Assembly: GCF_030160835.1 (NCBI RefSeq)
Contig: NZ_BSPC01000015.1
Span: 186,001-250,000 of the forward strand
Direction: 5' to 3'
DNA: 64,000 nucleotides
Source: Labrys miyagiensis
GTDB taxonomy: Bacteria > Pseudomonadota > Alphaproteobacteria > Rhizobiales > Labraceae
Positions 27,174 through 35,986 of the stretch are shown here, piece after piece; within the stretch, counting starts at the first letter, position 1, and each line of letters starts with the position of its first letter. The position numbers and the translations under genes were made by a program. The notes below the pieces were generated by a model. That model did no database searches. It was given only the letters and a program-made list of their open reading frames with translations, and was not told the origin of the DNA.

Positions 27174-27336
27174 GGCTGTCATCCCCGGCAAGGCCGGAGG
27201 CCTTGGGAAGGGGATCCAGGGGCCAAAGGTCTCTGCCTTATGGGCCCCTGGATCCCCTTCCCCTCGCTCTCTCTCGCTGTGCTCGTGAGCACACTCACAA
27301 GCAAAGCTTGTGAGGATACAGCCGGGGATGACAGCC
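27174..27336. repeat. Multi-stem palindromic element (MITE-like)
   Basis: Perfect terminal inverted repeats of 16 bp, GGCTGTCATCCCCGGC (27174-27189) and its complement (27321-27336), enclose a 20-bp perfect inner inverted repeat (27205-27224 with 27243-27262) and two smaller hairpins, GTGCTCGTGAGCAC and CTCACAAG/CTTGTGAG. An outer imperfect repeat (CTAGAGC...GGCTTTA near 27129-27145 and AAAGCC...GCTTTAGG near 27352-27369) may extend it. No coding capacity. Confidence 0.75.
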
Positions 27337-27433
27337 AAGGCAATCGATCTTAAAGCCCCCAAGCTTTAGGATCAATCGACGGCGCTCTGCGTGGCATCCT
27401 CCTCCGTCGATGACACGGGCGTTGAATTGTGTT

Positions 27434-27448
27434 GAACAGAAAAAGAAC
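27434..27448 (+). promoter_or_regulatory. Alphaproteobacterial LexA-type SOS box (candidate)
   Basis: GAAC-N7-GAAC, with spacer AGAAAAA, is the exact complement of the GTTC-N7-GTTC direct repeat bound by LexA in alphaproteobacteria. A third GTTC lies at 27463. It ends 25 bp upstream of the ATG of a 32-codon ORF. No known SOS gene is adjacent, so it could be chance. Confidence 0.45.
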
Positions 27449-27472
27449 AGATATTGACTCCTGTTCATTCCC

Positions 27473-27571
27473 ATGCTCTCATCCGTCTTGGAACGAAGCG
27501 TCAGTAGCCGGCGTATGGTCAACCCGGCTCCGAACGCCTCCATCCACCCCGAGTGCCTATCCAAGCGATAG
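27473..27571 (+). CDS. Possible small ORF (32 residues) behind a LexA-like box
   Basis: ATG at 27473 to TAG at 27569 encodes a basic 32-residue peptide beginning MLSSVLERSVSSRRM and containing NPAPNASIHP. No family is recognised. There is no strong Shine-Dalgarno (only CATTCCC directly upstream). The only support is its place 25 bp behind the GAAC-N7-GAAC repeat, in a region with no other gene. It may be chance, or the remnant of a larger SOS-controlled gene. Confidence 0.2.
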   Translation: MLSSVLERSVSSRRMVNPAPNASIHPECLSKR

Positions 27572-28097
27572 GCGCGCGGCGGCCAGCTTCTTTCGAAGCC
27601 GGCCTCCAGGGGTGACGAGCGGGACAGAGGGATCGGCACCCCATGGAAGTGCCCTGTGATCCCTGGACGGAGCGTGACGGGCTTGAGCCCGGCAACGCCT
27701 TCGTCCCACCTCCCGCCGATGCGGTGAAGACGGCCTATGCCACTGTCCGGCCAGGACTGCAGCGCTGAGCCCCTTCACCGAGCCGGCTGGCCAGGTTCGG
27801 ATGGTCCGTGCCATCCGCTCTTGGCTCGCCTCCGCCTTCATAAGGCGGAAAAACAGGTGGCCTTGCACGCCTTGTCAGCGTGCCGGGCAGCCGGAACGGG
27901 GCGATGGCGGCCTGCACCGACAGTGCGGCCTGCATCTTCCATGATCCTGCTTTCACGGCTGCTCGGCAGCCGCCATCGCTCGGTCTCCTCATCAACCCAG
28001 CCGGAAAGGGCGTGGGAACGAGGGCGTTTGCGCGTTGTGGTGAGCGTTTGAAATCAGTGAACCAGCAAGCTGGTGTTCAGAGAGTGGGATTCAGTTA

Positions 28098-28163
28098 GCC
28101 GACCTCCAGATCGGCACGGAGACACCGGCCTCTCACGAGAAGTGCCGACCTGGAAATCGGCAC
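28098..28163. repeat. Pair of REP-like palindromes downstream of the dpp operon
   Basis: GCCGA/TCGGC at 28098-28115 and GTGCCGA/TCGGCAC at 28142-28163, the second followed by TTTTTT on the plus strand. Both are variants of the TGCCGATCTGGAGATCGGCA unit found at 43914-43933. The T-run is on the wrong strand to terminate the minus-strand dppF-like gene. Confidence 0.65.
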
Positions 28164-28168
28164 ATTTT

Positions 28169-29134
28169 TTACGCCAGCTCTGCCTTTCTTTCTGCACCGC
28201 TCCCCGCCAGCGGGAAGTGGCATGCGACGGTGCGACCGTCGTCCAACCTCGTCGGCACAGGCGCCGTGCCCCGGCAAAGATCCTGCACATGCGGGCAGCG
28301 CTGGTGGAAACGGCAGCCCGGCGGTGGATTGTGGGGGCTGGGCAGTTCACCCTTCAGCACGATGCGCTCGCGCCGGCGCGCCGGATCGACCGTGAGGTTC
28401 GCGGAGAGCAGGGCGGCGGTATAGGGATGGGCGGGCGCGCGGAAGACGGTGGCCGTGTCACCGCTCTCGACGATCTGGCCGAGATACATCACCGCCACGC
28501 GGTCGGTAACGCGCCCGACCACATTGAGATTGTGGGAGATGAGGAGATAGCTGAGGCCGAAGCGCTGCTTCATGCCCGCAAGCAGATTGAGCAGGTCACC
28601 CTGTACCGAGAGATCGAGACCGGCGGTCGGCTCATCGGCGATCAGGATCCTGGGCTTGACCGCCAGCGCCCTTACCAGCGCGACGCGCCGGGCCTGGCCG
28701 CCGCTGATCTGATGGGGGTAGCGCCCGAGGATCTGCTGTCCCAGGCCGAGATCCGCGGCGAGGCTTTCGATCTCCGCCCAGTTCTCCCGATTGAAGCGGC
28801 CGTGGATACGAAGCGGCTCTTCCAAGAGCTTGCGAATGGTCATGCGCGGGGAGAGCGAGGCCATCGGATCCTGGAACAGCATCTGCACCTTGGCGGCCAC
28901 GAAACGGGCGTCCCGGCGCATCCTGTCGCCCACATCCTCTCCGTCGATCCGGATGCCGCCCTCGCTGTCGGCGAGATGCACGATGGCACGGGCCAGGGAG
29001 GACTTGCCACAGCCGCTCTCGCCGACCAGCCCGAGCGTCTCGCCTGGCTGGATCTGCAGCGAGAGGCCGTCGACAGCCTGTAGGGTCTGGTAGCGCACGG
29101 TCAGGCGATCAAGGGCGAGGGCAGGCGTCGTCAT
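28169..29134 (-). CDS. Dipeptide/oligopeptide ABC transporter ATPase (DppF/OppF type)
   Basis: A 321-residue cytoplasmic ATPase that powers the peptide importer encoded upstream. Walker A is GESGCGKSSLA (about residues 39-49), the signature is ISGGQARRVALVRAL, Walker B is ILIADEPTAGLD and the H-loop lies in LLISHNLNVV. The C-terminal oligopeptide/dipeptide extension carries the Cys pattern C-x5-C-x7-C (GCRFHQRCPHVQDLC), which binds a [4Fe-4S] cluster in several DppD/DppF homologues. Its ATG overlaps the stop of the DppD-type gene by four bases, so the pair is translationally coupled. It is the last gene of the operon. Confidence 0.93.
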   Translation of the reverse strand: MTTPALALDRLTVRYQTLQAVDGLSLQIQPGETLGLVGESGCGKSSLARAIVHLADSEGGIRIDGEDVGDRMRRDARFVAAKVQMLFQDPMASLSPRMTIRKLLEEPLRIHGRFNRENWAEIESLAADLGLGQQILGRYPHQISGGQARRVALVRALAVKPRILIADEPTAGLDLSVQGDLLNLLAGMKQRFGLSYLLISHNLNVVGRVTDRVAVMYLGQIVESGDTATVFRAPAHPYTAALLSANLTVDPARRRERIVLKGELPSPHNPPPGCRFHQRCPHVQDLCRGTAPVPTRLDDGRTVACHFPLAGSGAERKAELA

Positions 29135-30111
29135 GCGGGCACCTCCAGCCAGCAAGCGGCGCCGCGGCCGGGCGTCAGTGTCACGAAAGGCGGGGGCTCG
29201 CTGCAGCGCTCATGGCGAGAGGCGCAACGCGCGGCGAAAGAACAGCCTGCCGGGCGCCTGGCGGGGTTGGGCACCACGCCGGGAATGGTGGCGAGCCGCT
29301 CGCCAGGCTCGAAGAGCGCATAGGGGTCGATTTCGCAGGCAAGCAGGGCCTTGGTATAGGGGTGGCGCGGTGCGGTCAGCACCTGCGCCGTCGGGCCGGT
29401 CTCGACGACACCGCCGGCATAGAGCACCACCACGCTGTCGCAGAGTTCCGCGATCAGGCCGAAACTGTGACTGATCACCAGGACCGAACCCTCGATCTCG
29501 TTGCGCAGGTCCTTCAGGATCTCGACGATCTGGGCTTCGATGGTGGCGTCGAGCGCGGTGGTCGGCTCATCGGCGATCAACAGGCGCGGCTCGACCAGCA
29601 GCGCCATGGCGATGACGACACGCTGGCGCATGCCGCCGGAAAATTCATGCGGATAGCGGTGCATGCGCGCCGCCGGATCGGGCACTCCGACGCGCTCCAG
29701 CATGGCACGCCCGCGCTCCCACAGGGCTTTGCGCGACTCATTCGGCCGCTTGCGCCGCTGGATGTCGACGAGCTGCGTGCCGACCGTGAAGAGCGGGTTC
29801 AAGGCCGTCATCGGGTCCTGGAACACCATGGCGATGGCCTCTCCCCGGAGGGAGGAGACGGCGGCGGGCCGCAGGCCCTGGAGGTCGCGGCCGGCGAAAC
29901 GGGCCCTGGAGGCCGAGATCCGGGCGTTCTCCGGCAGCAGTCCCATCAAGGCGAGCGCCAGGGTCGACTTGCCCGAACCGCTTTCGCCCACCAGGCCAAC
30001 CACCGTCTTGTCGGGTACGGCGAAGTCGATATGCGTGAGGATCAGCGCCTCGCCCTCGGAGGTGGGATAGCGCACGTCGAGATCGTCGATCGCCAGCAGG
30101 GTATCGCTCAT
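29131..30111 (-). CDS. Dipeptide/oligopeptide ABC transporter ATPase (DppD/OppD type)
   Basis: A 326-residue partner ATPase of the peptide importer. Walker A is [11 protein letters not shown], the Q-loop lies in [14 protein letters not shown], the signature is [15 protein letters not shown], Walker B is [12 protein letters not shown] and the H-loop lies in [10 protein letters not shown]. The C-terminal Cys cluster [15 protein letters not shown] matches the family. Its start overlaps the stop of the permease gene by four bases, and its end overlaps the DppF-type gene. Confidence 0.93.
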   Translation of the reverse strand: MSDTLLAIDDLDVRYPTSEGEALILTHIDFAVPDKTVVGLVGESGSGKSTLALALMGLLPENARISASRARFAGRDLQGLRPAAVSSLRGEAIAMVFQDPMTALNPLFTVGTQLVDIQRRKRPNESRKALWERGRAMLERVGVPDPAARMHRYPHEFSGGMRQRVVIAMALLVEPRLLIADEPTTALDATIEAQIVEILKDLRNEIEGSVLVISHSFGLIAELCDSVVVLYAGGVVETGPTAQVLTAPRHPYTKALLACEIDPYALFEPGERLATIPGVVPNPARRPAGCSFAARCASRHERCSEPPPFVTLTPGRGAACWLEVPA

Positions 30112-30950
30112 CTCTCAACCCTCAGCTTGGGATCGATGGCGTCGCGCAGGGCTTCGCCCAGCAGGGAGAAGCCGAGCGTTGCCAGGATCAGGGCGCCTCC
30201 GGAGATCAGGGTCGGCCACATCGACTGGTCGAGATAGGTATAGCCGTCATTGAGCAGGCTGCCCCAGCTCGCCAGCGGTGGTTTCACGCCGAGGCCGAGG
30301 AAGCTCATGCCGGCCTCGATGGTGATCACCACCGGAATGTTCATGCTGGCGAGCACGAAGATCGGCCCGATGATGTTGGGCACGACATGATGCAGCAAGA
30401 TGCGCCAACGCTGGGCGCCCAGCACTTTCTCGGCTTCGAGGAACGGGCTGTTGCGCAGCGCGATGGTCTGCGCCCTCGCCACGCGGCCGAACATCGGGAT
30501 GAAGACGACGCTGACCAGCAACACGATATTGCCGAGCCCGGGCCCGAATACGGCGACCAGCGCGAGAGCCAGGATAAGGGTGGGGAAGGAACGCACCACA
30601 TCGAACAGGGCCTGCAGGGCCTGGTCGATAATCTTGGGCGACAATGCCGCGAGGATGCCGAGGGCGACGCCGATGGTGAGCGACAGGGCGATCACCGAGG
30701 CGGCGATGCCGAGCGCGATGCGGGCGCCATAGATGCTGCGGCTGAGGAGGTCGCGGCCGAGCTGGTCGGTGCCGAGCCAATGCAGCAGCGAGGGATTCTG
30801 GAAGCGCTGCATCGGCGCTATGGCGTTGGGCTGGGGCAGGGGAAGCCAGGGCGCCGCGAGCGCCAGCAGGATCAGCAGGGCCACCACCACCAGGCTGAAG
30901 CCGCCGCCCGGCCGCGCCAGCACGCGCTTGAGGAGTTCGCTGGTGGTCAT
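30108..30950 (-). CDS. Peptide ABC transporter permease (DppC/OppC type)
   Basis: A 280-residue inner-membrane permease with about six spans. After the first span (VVVALLILLALAAPWLP) comes the family phrase HWLGTDQLGRDLLSRSIYGARIAL; the EAA-type cytoplasmic loop lies in LEAEKVLGAQRWRILLHHVVPNI. The late segment MSFLGLGVKPPLASWGSLL is typical of DppC. The ATG at 30950 overlaps the stop of the DppB-type gene by four bases; an upstream in-frame extension would lie wholly inside that gene and is rejected. Confidence 0.93.
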   Translation of the reverse strand: MTTSELLKRVLARPGGGFSLVVVALLILLALAAPWLPLPQPNAIAPMQRFQNPSLLHWLGTDQLGRDLLSRSIYGARIALGIAASVIALSLTIGVALGILAALSPKIIDQALQALFDVVRSFPTLILALALVAVFGPGLGNIVLLVSVVFIPMFGRVARAQTIALRNSPFLEAEKVLGAQRWRILLHHVVPNIIGPIFVLASMNIPVVITIEAGMSFLGLGVKPPLASWGSLLNDGYTYLDQSMWPTLISGGALILATLGFSLLGEALRDAIDPKLRVER

Positions 30951-31924
30951 GCCGTCGCCCTCTGCCCGATCAGCCGCTGGCGCTCGCGCGGATCGGAGAA
31001 GGACTGCAAGAGGTCGGCGATCAGCGTCGCCAGCACGAAGAGCGCCACGATGACGAACATGCCGCCCTGGGCGATGGTGTAATTGCGCTCCAGGATCGCC
31101 TTGACCACCAGCGTGCCGAGCCCGGGCCGATTGAAGATGACCTCCGCGAAGACGGCGCCTCCCAGGAGTTCGCCGATACCCATGCCGACGATGGCAAGCG
31201 TGGGGATCCACGCAAGCTTCAGGGCATATTTCAGCAGGATGCGCCCTTCCGAGACACCATAGGCCTGCATGGTGCGGATATGCGCTTCGCCCAGCACTTC
31301 CAGGAGGGAGGAGCGCAACAGGCGCGCGATATAACCGATCCAGCCGACGGCAAGCGCAAAGGCCGGCAGGACGAGGTGGTGCAACTGGTCGGGGATATTA
31401 CCGGGTTCGCCGGCGCCGAGCACTGGAAACCAGCCGAGGCGCTTGGCGAAGAACAGCAACAGCAGGATCGAGACCACGAAGCTCGGGGCGGCGACGAAGC
31501 CGACGCTGGCAAAGGCGCTGACGCGGTCGAACCAGCCGCCCGGCCGGCGCGCCGACAACAATGCGAGGGGGACGCCGAAGAGCAGGGCAAGGCCCATGGC
31601 GGAAAGGGCCAGGATGATGGTGTTCGGCAGGGCGGCGACAATGAGTTGGGCGATCGGCCGGCTATTCACCGCATCCACGCCGAAATCGCCCCGGAACAGC
31701 CGGGCAAAGAAGCCGAGGAACTGCTCGGGGAAGCTGAGATCCAGTCCCATGCGGCTGCGCAGCGCGGCGACCGCCTCGGGCGTGGCGCGCGGGCCGAGGA
31801 TCACCGTGGCGGCATCCCCCGGGATCAGGCGCGGCAGCAGCAGCATGAACGCCACCGCGCCGACGATCGCCAGCGCGGAGGAGGCCAGCTTGAAGAAGAG
31901 ATGCCGAAGCAGGGTATAGGACAT
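30947..31924 (-). CDS. Peptide ABC transporter permease (DppB/OppB type)
   Basis: A 325-residue inner-membrane permease with about six spans. The first span is within residues 10-33. The large periplasmic loop after it holds the DppB phrase RSRMGLDLSFPEQFLGFFARLFRGDFG. The EAA loop lies in AYGVSEGRILLKYALKLAWIPTL. FNRPGLGTLVVKAILERNY is the conserved C-terminal block. The start is MSYTLLRHLFFKL at 31924; an in-frame ATG at 31948 would begin inside a REP-like repeat and is not accepted. It pairs with the downstream DppC-type permease. Confidence 0.92.
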   Translation of the reverse strand: MSYTLLRHLFFKLASSALAIVGAVAFMLLLPRLIPGDAATVILGPRATPEAVAALRSRMGLDLSFPEQFLGFFARLFRGDFGVDAVNSRPIAQLIVAALPNTIILALSAMGLALLFGVPLALLSARRPGGWFDRVSAFASVGFVAAPSFVVSILLLLFFAKRLGWFPVLGAGEPGNIPDQLHHLVLPAFALAVGWIGYIARLLRSSLLEVLGEAHIRTMQAYGVSEGRILLKYALKLAWIPTLAIVGMGIGELLGGAVFAEVIFNRPGLGTLVVKAILERNYTIAQGGMFVIVALFVLATLIADLLQSFSDPRERQRLIGQRATA

Positions 31925-31931
31925 GAAGTAG

Positions 31932-32049
31932 CCTGGGAGCGCGGACATCGCAGCAACATTACATCGGCGATGAATGTTGCGATGTCCGCTCTTCCTTCAT
32001 CGTAGGACGATTCGTTTCCAAGAGCGGACTGGAAGCCCGCGCTCCCAGG
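31932..32049. repeat. REP/BIME-like inverted repeat inside the dpp operon, with enlarged stem
   Basis: CCTGGGAGCGCGG (31932-31944) is mirrored by CCGCGCTCCCAGG (32037-32049). The left unit carries a second inverted repeat (31941-31960 with 31973-31989) that is absent from the sister copy at 45669-45752, so this copy has an expanded loop. It fills the gap between the binding-protein gene and the DppB-type gene and would be transcribed in the operon mRNA. Confidence 0.8.
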
Positions 32050-32056
32050 AAGGCGA

Positions 32057-33613
32057 TCACGCCTGGGTGAAGCCGGTGAACAGCCAGCTATTGCCATTGG
32101 GCAGGAGGCCGGGCTTGAGCCAGCTGCGCGTGGCGAAGGCATTGGTGTTGTGGGTGATCCAGATGAAGGCGGCCGAGTCGTCCATCAGCTTCTGCATCTT
32201 GATGTAGATCTCAGCCCGCTTGGCCGGATCTACCGTCTTGGAGCCGAGCGCGTCGAGATCGTCATAGACCTTGCTGGAAAAACGCTGCCAATTCCATTGT
32301 CCGATCTGCGCGGTGGTGAACCACTGGCTCTGGAAGCTCGGGTCGAACTTGCCGCTGAACTTCACCAGCGAGAGTTCGAGGTCTTTGCTGGTATCGCCTT
32401 CGCCAAGCGCCCAGAAGGCGGCCGATTCGAGCGCATCGATCTCGACCTCGATACCGACATCGGCCAGGTTGGCCTGGATGATGGCGGCGATGGCCTGGAA
32501 GCGGGCCGTCGACTGGATGGTCAGCTTGGTCTTGAAGCCATCGGCGAGGCCGGCATCGGCCAGCAGCTTCTTGGCTCCGTCGACATCGCGCTGATAGACC
32601 GGCGCGTCCTTCCAATAGCCGAGCAGGCTCTCGGCCATCATGGCGTTGGCGCGTGGATAGAGGCCGGAATAGGCGCCCTGCAGGATCGCATCGACATCGA
32701 CGGCAAGGCGAATGGCCCGGCGCACGCGGATGTCGTCGAAGGGCTTCTTGGTCATGTTCGGTCCGAACCAGACATAATCGATGGCCGGGATCTGCAGCAC
32801 CTTGCTGTCGGCCACGCCCTCCATCGTCTTGGCGCTTTCGGGCTCGATCATGGTGAAGTCGACCTCGCCGGACTGGAAGGCGATCTCCGCCGTCTTCTGC
32901 TCGCCGATCGGCTTGCAGACGATCTCCTTGAAGGTCGGCTTGATCGGGCCGGCATAGTCGGGATTGATGGCCAGCACGAATTGCTCGCGCGGCGTCCATT
33001 CCTTCAGCATATAGGGGCCGGAGCCGATCAGCGTGGTCTCGGCCTTGTCGCCGAGGGCTTCATAGGCCTTCTTGGAGACGATGCGGCCGGAACCGTCGGC
33101 AAGCGCGATCACCCACAGGGCTGGGGCAGGCGCCTTGAGGATAATGCGGCCGCTGAGGGGCCCGGTAACCTCGACATGGTCGAGCGGCGCCCAGTCCTTG
33201 GCGTAGACGACCGGCTTGCCATTCGGGGGCTTGATGAAACGCTCGAAGGAATATTTCACATCCTCGGCGGTGAGGTCGCCATAGCCGCCGGTGAATTTCA
33301 GGCCCGGGCGCAGCTTGAAGGAGATCTCGGTGTCACTGACCTGTGTGATCTCCTCGGCCGCGTCGAGCTGCCATTCCGTGGTGCCCGGCTTGAAGGAGAC
33401 AAGGCCCTGCATCACCGACCAGATCACATTATTGTCGATCGGCCCGGTGCGGTTGGCCGGATCGAGGTTGGTGAGATCGGTCTCCATGCGGACAACGATG
33501 CTGTCTTTGCCGGCCGCCGCGGCGAGAGCGGGGTGCGGCAGCCCGAGCGTCGCCGCGGCCAATACCGAAAGGCCACCCGTCAGGACGTGGCGCCTGGACA
33601 ATTCATATGACAT
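32057..33613 (-). CDS. Peptide ABC transporter substrate-binding protein (SBP family 5), Tat-exported
   Basis: A 518-residue periplasmic binding protein that should capture di- or oligopeptides or related ligands for the adjacent permeases. The N-terminus SRRHVLTGGLSVLAAATLG has a twin-arginine motif and an Ala-rich core, suggesting Tat export, cleaved near ALA at about residue 31. The mature part has the family-5 pattern: TDLTNLDPANRTGPIDNN, FKLRPGLKFTGGYGDLTAED, the DVKYSFERF helix and DDIRVRRAIRLAVD. It precedes the DppB-type gene, from which it is separated by a REP-like repeat. The CocE-type hydrolase gene lies upstream on the same strand. Confidence 0.93.
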   Translation of the reverse strand: MSYELSRRHVLTGGLSVLAAATLGLPHPALAAAAGKDSIVVRMETDLTNLDPANRTGPIDNNVIWSVMQGLVSFKPGTTEWQLDAAEEITQVSDTEISFKLRPGLKFTGGYGDLTAEDVKYSFERFIKPPNGKPVVYAKDWAPLDHVEVTGPLSGRIILKAPAPALWVIALADGSGRIVSKKAYEALGDKAETTLIGSGPYMLKEWTPREQFVLAINPDYAGPIKPTFKEIVCKPIGEQKTAEIAFQSGEVDFTMIEPESAKTMEGVADSKVLQIPAIDYVWFGPNMTKKPFDDIRVRRAIRLAVDVDAILQGAYSGLYPRANAMMAESLLGYWKDAPVYQRDVDGAKKLLADAGLADGFKTKLTIQSTARFQAIAAIIQANLADVGIEVEIDALESAAFWALGEGDTSKDLELSLVKFSGKFDPSFQSQWFTTAQIGQWNWQRFSSKVYDDLDALGSKTVDPAKRAEIYIKMQKLMDDSAAFIWITHNTNAFATRSWLKPGLLPNGNSWLFTGFTQA

Positions 33614-33734
33614 CGCGATCTCCCATGCTTGCGGTTTTGTTTCATGACGCCTTGCGAGCGGATTCCAGAACTTTGCACGTCCGAAAGGGAACGCCTATAC
33701 CAAAATACATACCTAGATCGGATTAAGTAATAAA

Positions 33735-35756
33735 TCACACACCGTTCCTGGGTATACTGTATTTCCAGTTTCGGCTGGCCACCCGCGTTTCTCCTTCGAA
33801 AGCATCCATCCGCGCCTCGACCTCGAAGCTGGCGGGCGTGCAGCGAAGATTGGTGTGGGTCTTGGTCACGATATGCCAATCGCCCCGCCTGAGCTGCCAT
33901 GTCGAGCCCGTATCGGCCTGGGCCGAGGAGGGATCGCCTTCCCCAATGCGATAATGTTCCACGGAACTGGCGTCGAAGGAAAGATCGATGGCGGCGATGT
34001 CGTAGGACGAGCGCTCGCGATGCACGGTCACCGTCCAGGCGCCGGTACTGGGATCCTCGGCCACCTCGCGATTGCGTCCCGCCAGCTTGCGCAGAACGAC
34101 GGGTTCGGGCTCGGCCTGTTCGGGCGGCAGGAAGGGCGCCAGCGTTTCATCCAGTGCAGAAGGAGCGCGGACGGGCAGGGTCAGCGTGCTTTCCCGCGTC
34201 CACAGCGTCACCCGAGCATGGTCCGGGGAGGGCCAGGCGATAGGCCAGTGTGAGGTCGCCAGCGCCAGGCGGATGCGGTGGCCGCCGGGAAAGGCCTGTG
34301 CAATGTCGTTGAGAGCGAGCCTGATGCTGAAGCGCTTGCCCGGCACGAGCGGCACCGCCTCTTCATGGCCGTAGCGATGGGTAAGATTGAGGAGGCCGTA
34401 GGAGACCAGCGTCGAGGCACCATCGGGCGAGACGTCCTCCAGCCGGGCGGCGATCATGCCGGTCGGCTTGTCGCAGGCGACATGGAGGCTCACTACTGGC
34501 GCGCCGAGGAGTTCGAGGCGCTCCGCGAGCGGGGCGGTATCGAACACCACGGAGCGGCCGTCGTCAGGCCGTTGGTCGAGCGGCAATTCGCCGTCGAGCC
34601 CATAAGGGCACCACTCGCCGAAAGTGACTCCGGTCGCGAGCGGCGAGGCGATGATCACGCTGTCGTCCTCGCAGCGCTCCCGCGTCAATCGATGCGGTGC
34701 AAGGTGCAAAGTGAGGGCCTCGCGATCCCGCGGAGGCCAGGCTGGTTCCGCCACCCAGCGCCCGGGTCGTTCCGGATAAGTCGTCGCCGGCGGCTGGCTC
34801 TCCTGCATCCAAACGCGCAGCATCGGTTCGTCCATGATGCCGCTATCCTTGCCTTTCAGCCAATGATCCCACCAGCGCAGCGCCTCCTGCAGGAAGCCGA
34901 TGGCGGGGCCGGGACGAGCGATGTGCGGATAGGCATGGCCCCAAGGCCCGATCAGCCCCTTTTTCGGCGCCTTGAGGCCAGCGAGCATGCGCGGAATGGC
35001 ATTGCTGTAGCCATCCGCCCATCCGCCCACGGCATAGACGGCTGCGGTGATCGAGCTGTAGTCCTCGCAGATCGATCCCTGCTTCCAGTAATCGTCATAG
35101 AGCTGGTGCTCGATCCAGGCCTTGATCTGCAGAGGCGCCTTCTCGATGCGCTCAAGCCACATTTGCCGCCAGCGCTCGCCCACGACCTCAGGATCGGGCG
35201 GCTGGGCGCCGAAGGCGAACATGGTCGAACCCCAGGCGAGGCTGTTGTTGAGGAGGCAGCCACCCATGAAATGGCAGTCATCGGCATAGCGGTCATCGGT
35301 GGAGCATAGCGTGACGACGGCCTTCAGCGCAGGCGGGCGATGGCTCGCCACTTGCAGCCCGTTGAAGCCGCCCCAGGAAATGCCGATCATGCCCACGCTC
35401 CCGCTGCACCAGGGTTGGGCGGCGAGCCAGGCGATCACCTCGACGGCGTCTTCCTGTTCTTGCGGCAAATACTCGTCATAGAGGATACCGTCGGAATCGC
35501 CGGAACCGCGCATGTCGACACGCACGGCGGCGTAGCCGCGTTCGGCGAAATAATGATGCGTCTGCCGGTCACGCAGCACCGTGCCGTCCCGCCGCCGATA
35601 GGGCAGATATTCGAGGATTGCGGGGACAGGCGAGGCTTCGGCATCCTGCGGAAGCCGGATCGTTGCCGCCAGGCGCGTGCCGTCGCTCAGGGTAATCCAG
35701 GCCGTATCGATGGTGCGAACTGGTTTTAGCAAAGGAGAGCGACTGGACTGGTTCAT
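33735..35756 (-). CDS. CocE/NonD family hydrolase (X-Pro dipeptidyl-peptidase S15-like)
   Basis: A 673-residue serine hydrolase of the S15 class. The N-terminal alpha/beta domain shows ILEYLPYRRRDGT, RVDMRGSGDSDG, the nucleophile elbow IGISWGGFNGL, PKKGLIGPWGHAYPHIARPG with a likely catalytic His, and an intervening helical cap. The C-terminal jelly-roll domain (about residues 330-560) holds GHRIRLALATSHWPIAWPSP. No signal peptide is seen, so it acts in the cytoplasm. It lies 121 bp upstream of the peptide importer on the same strand and may hydrolyse imported peptides or acyl amides. The exact bond cleaved (peptide, ester or amide) cannot be told. Confidence 0.88.
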   Translation of the reverse strand: MNQSSRSPLLKPVRTIDTAWITLSDGTRLAATIRLPQDAEASPVPAILEYLPYRRRDGTVLRDRQTHHYFAERGYAAVRVDMRGSGDSDGILYDEYLPQEQEDAVEVIAWLAAQPWCSGSVGMIGISWGGFNGLQVASHRPPALKAVVTLCSTDDRYADDCHFMGGCLLNNSLAWGSTMFAFGAQPPDPEVVGERWRQMWLERIEKAPLQIKAWIEHQLYDDYWKQGSICEDYSSITAAVYAVGGWADGYSNAIPRMLAGLKAPKKGLIGPWGHAYPHIARPGPAIGFLQEALRWWDHWLKGKDSGIMDEPMLRVWMQESQPPATTYPERPGRWVAEPAWPPRDREALTLHLAPHRLTRERCEDDSVIIASPLATGVTFGEWCPYGLDGELPLDQRPDDGRSVVFDTAPLAERLELLGAPVVSLHVACDKPTGMIAARLEDVSPDGASTLVSYGLLNLTHRYGHEEAVPLVPGKRFSIRLALNDIAQAFPGGHRIRLALATSHWPIAWPSPDHARVTLWTRESTLTLPVRAPSALDETLAPFLPPEQAEPEPVVLRKLAGRNREVAEDPSTGAWTVTVHRERSSYDIAAIDLSFDASSVEHYRIGEGDPSSAQADTGSTWQLRRGDWHIVTKTHTNLRCTPASFEVEARMDAFEGETRVASRNWKYSIPRNGV

Positions 35757-35986
35757 GCGCCTCGTACGCTCATGTCTGGAATGCGTCCGGACAAGCTTTC
35801 AGGAACAACCGGGACGGTCAATAGATCGAGAAGCTGAGACGCAACAAAGTTTCATGGCAGTGATGAGTCTGAACATTAGCCTCCGGCGTAGCGTCGCTGC
35901 AAAAATGGAGATACAAGGGCGGGAACCCCAAGGTCGATCGCGACGGCGACTCGCGGAATTCAATAAAATTCAAAGGACTAGAGACG

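Larger units (their letters stand above)
27026..28168. other. Gene-poor region of about 1.1 kb with palindromes and a LexA-like site
   Basis: No open frame here has credible composition or homology that I recognise. It holds a hairpin after prfB (GGAACAGG at 27051 with CCTGTTCC ending at 27087), the multi-stem element at 27174-27336, a GAAC-N7-GAAC direct repeat at 27434-27448 with a 32-codon ORF, and two REP-like palindromes at 28098-28163. The stretch 27580-28070 looks like decayed sequence without recognisable content. Confidence 0.6.

Noticed and set aside
27557-28051. Open frames of about 100 codons on both strands in the gene-poor region
   Set aside because: Composition rich in Arg, Ser, Pro and His with no domain, no ribosome-binding site and no neighbour support.
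28142-28168. Terminator of the dppF-like gene
   Set aside because: The stem-loop is followed by T on the plus strand, the wrong direction for this minus-strand gene, and it matches the REP-like family.
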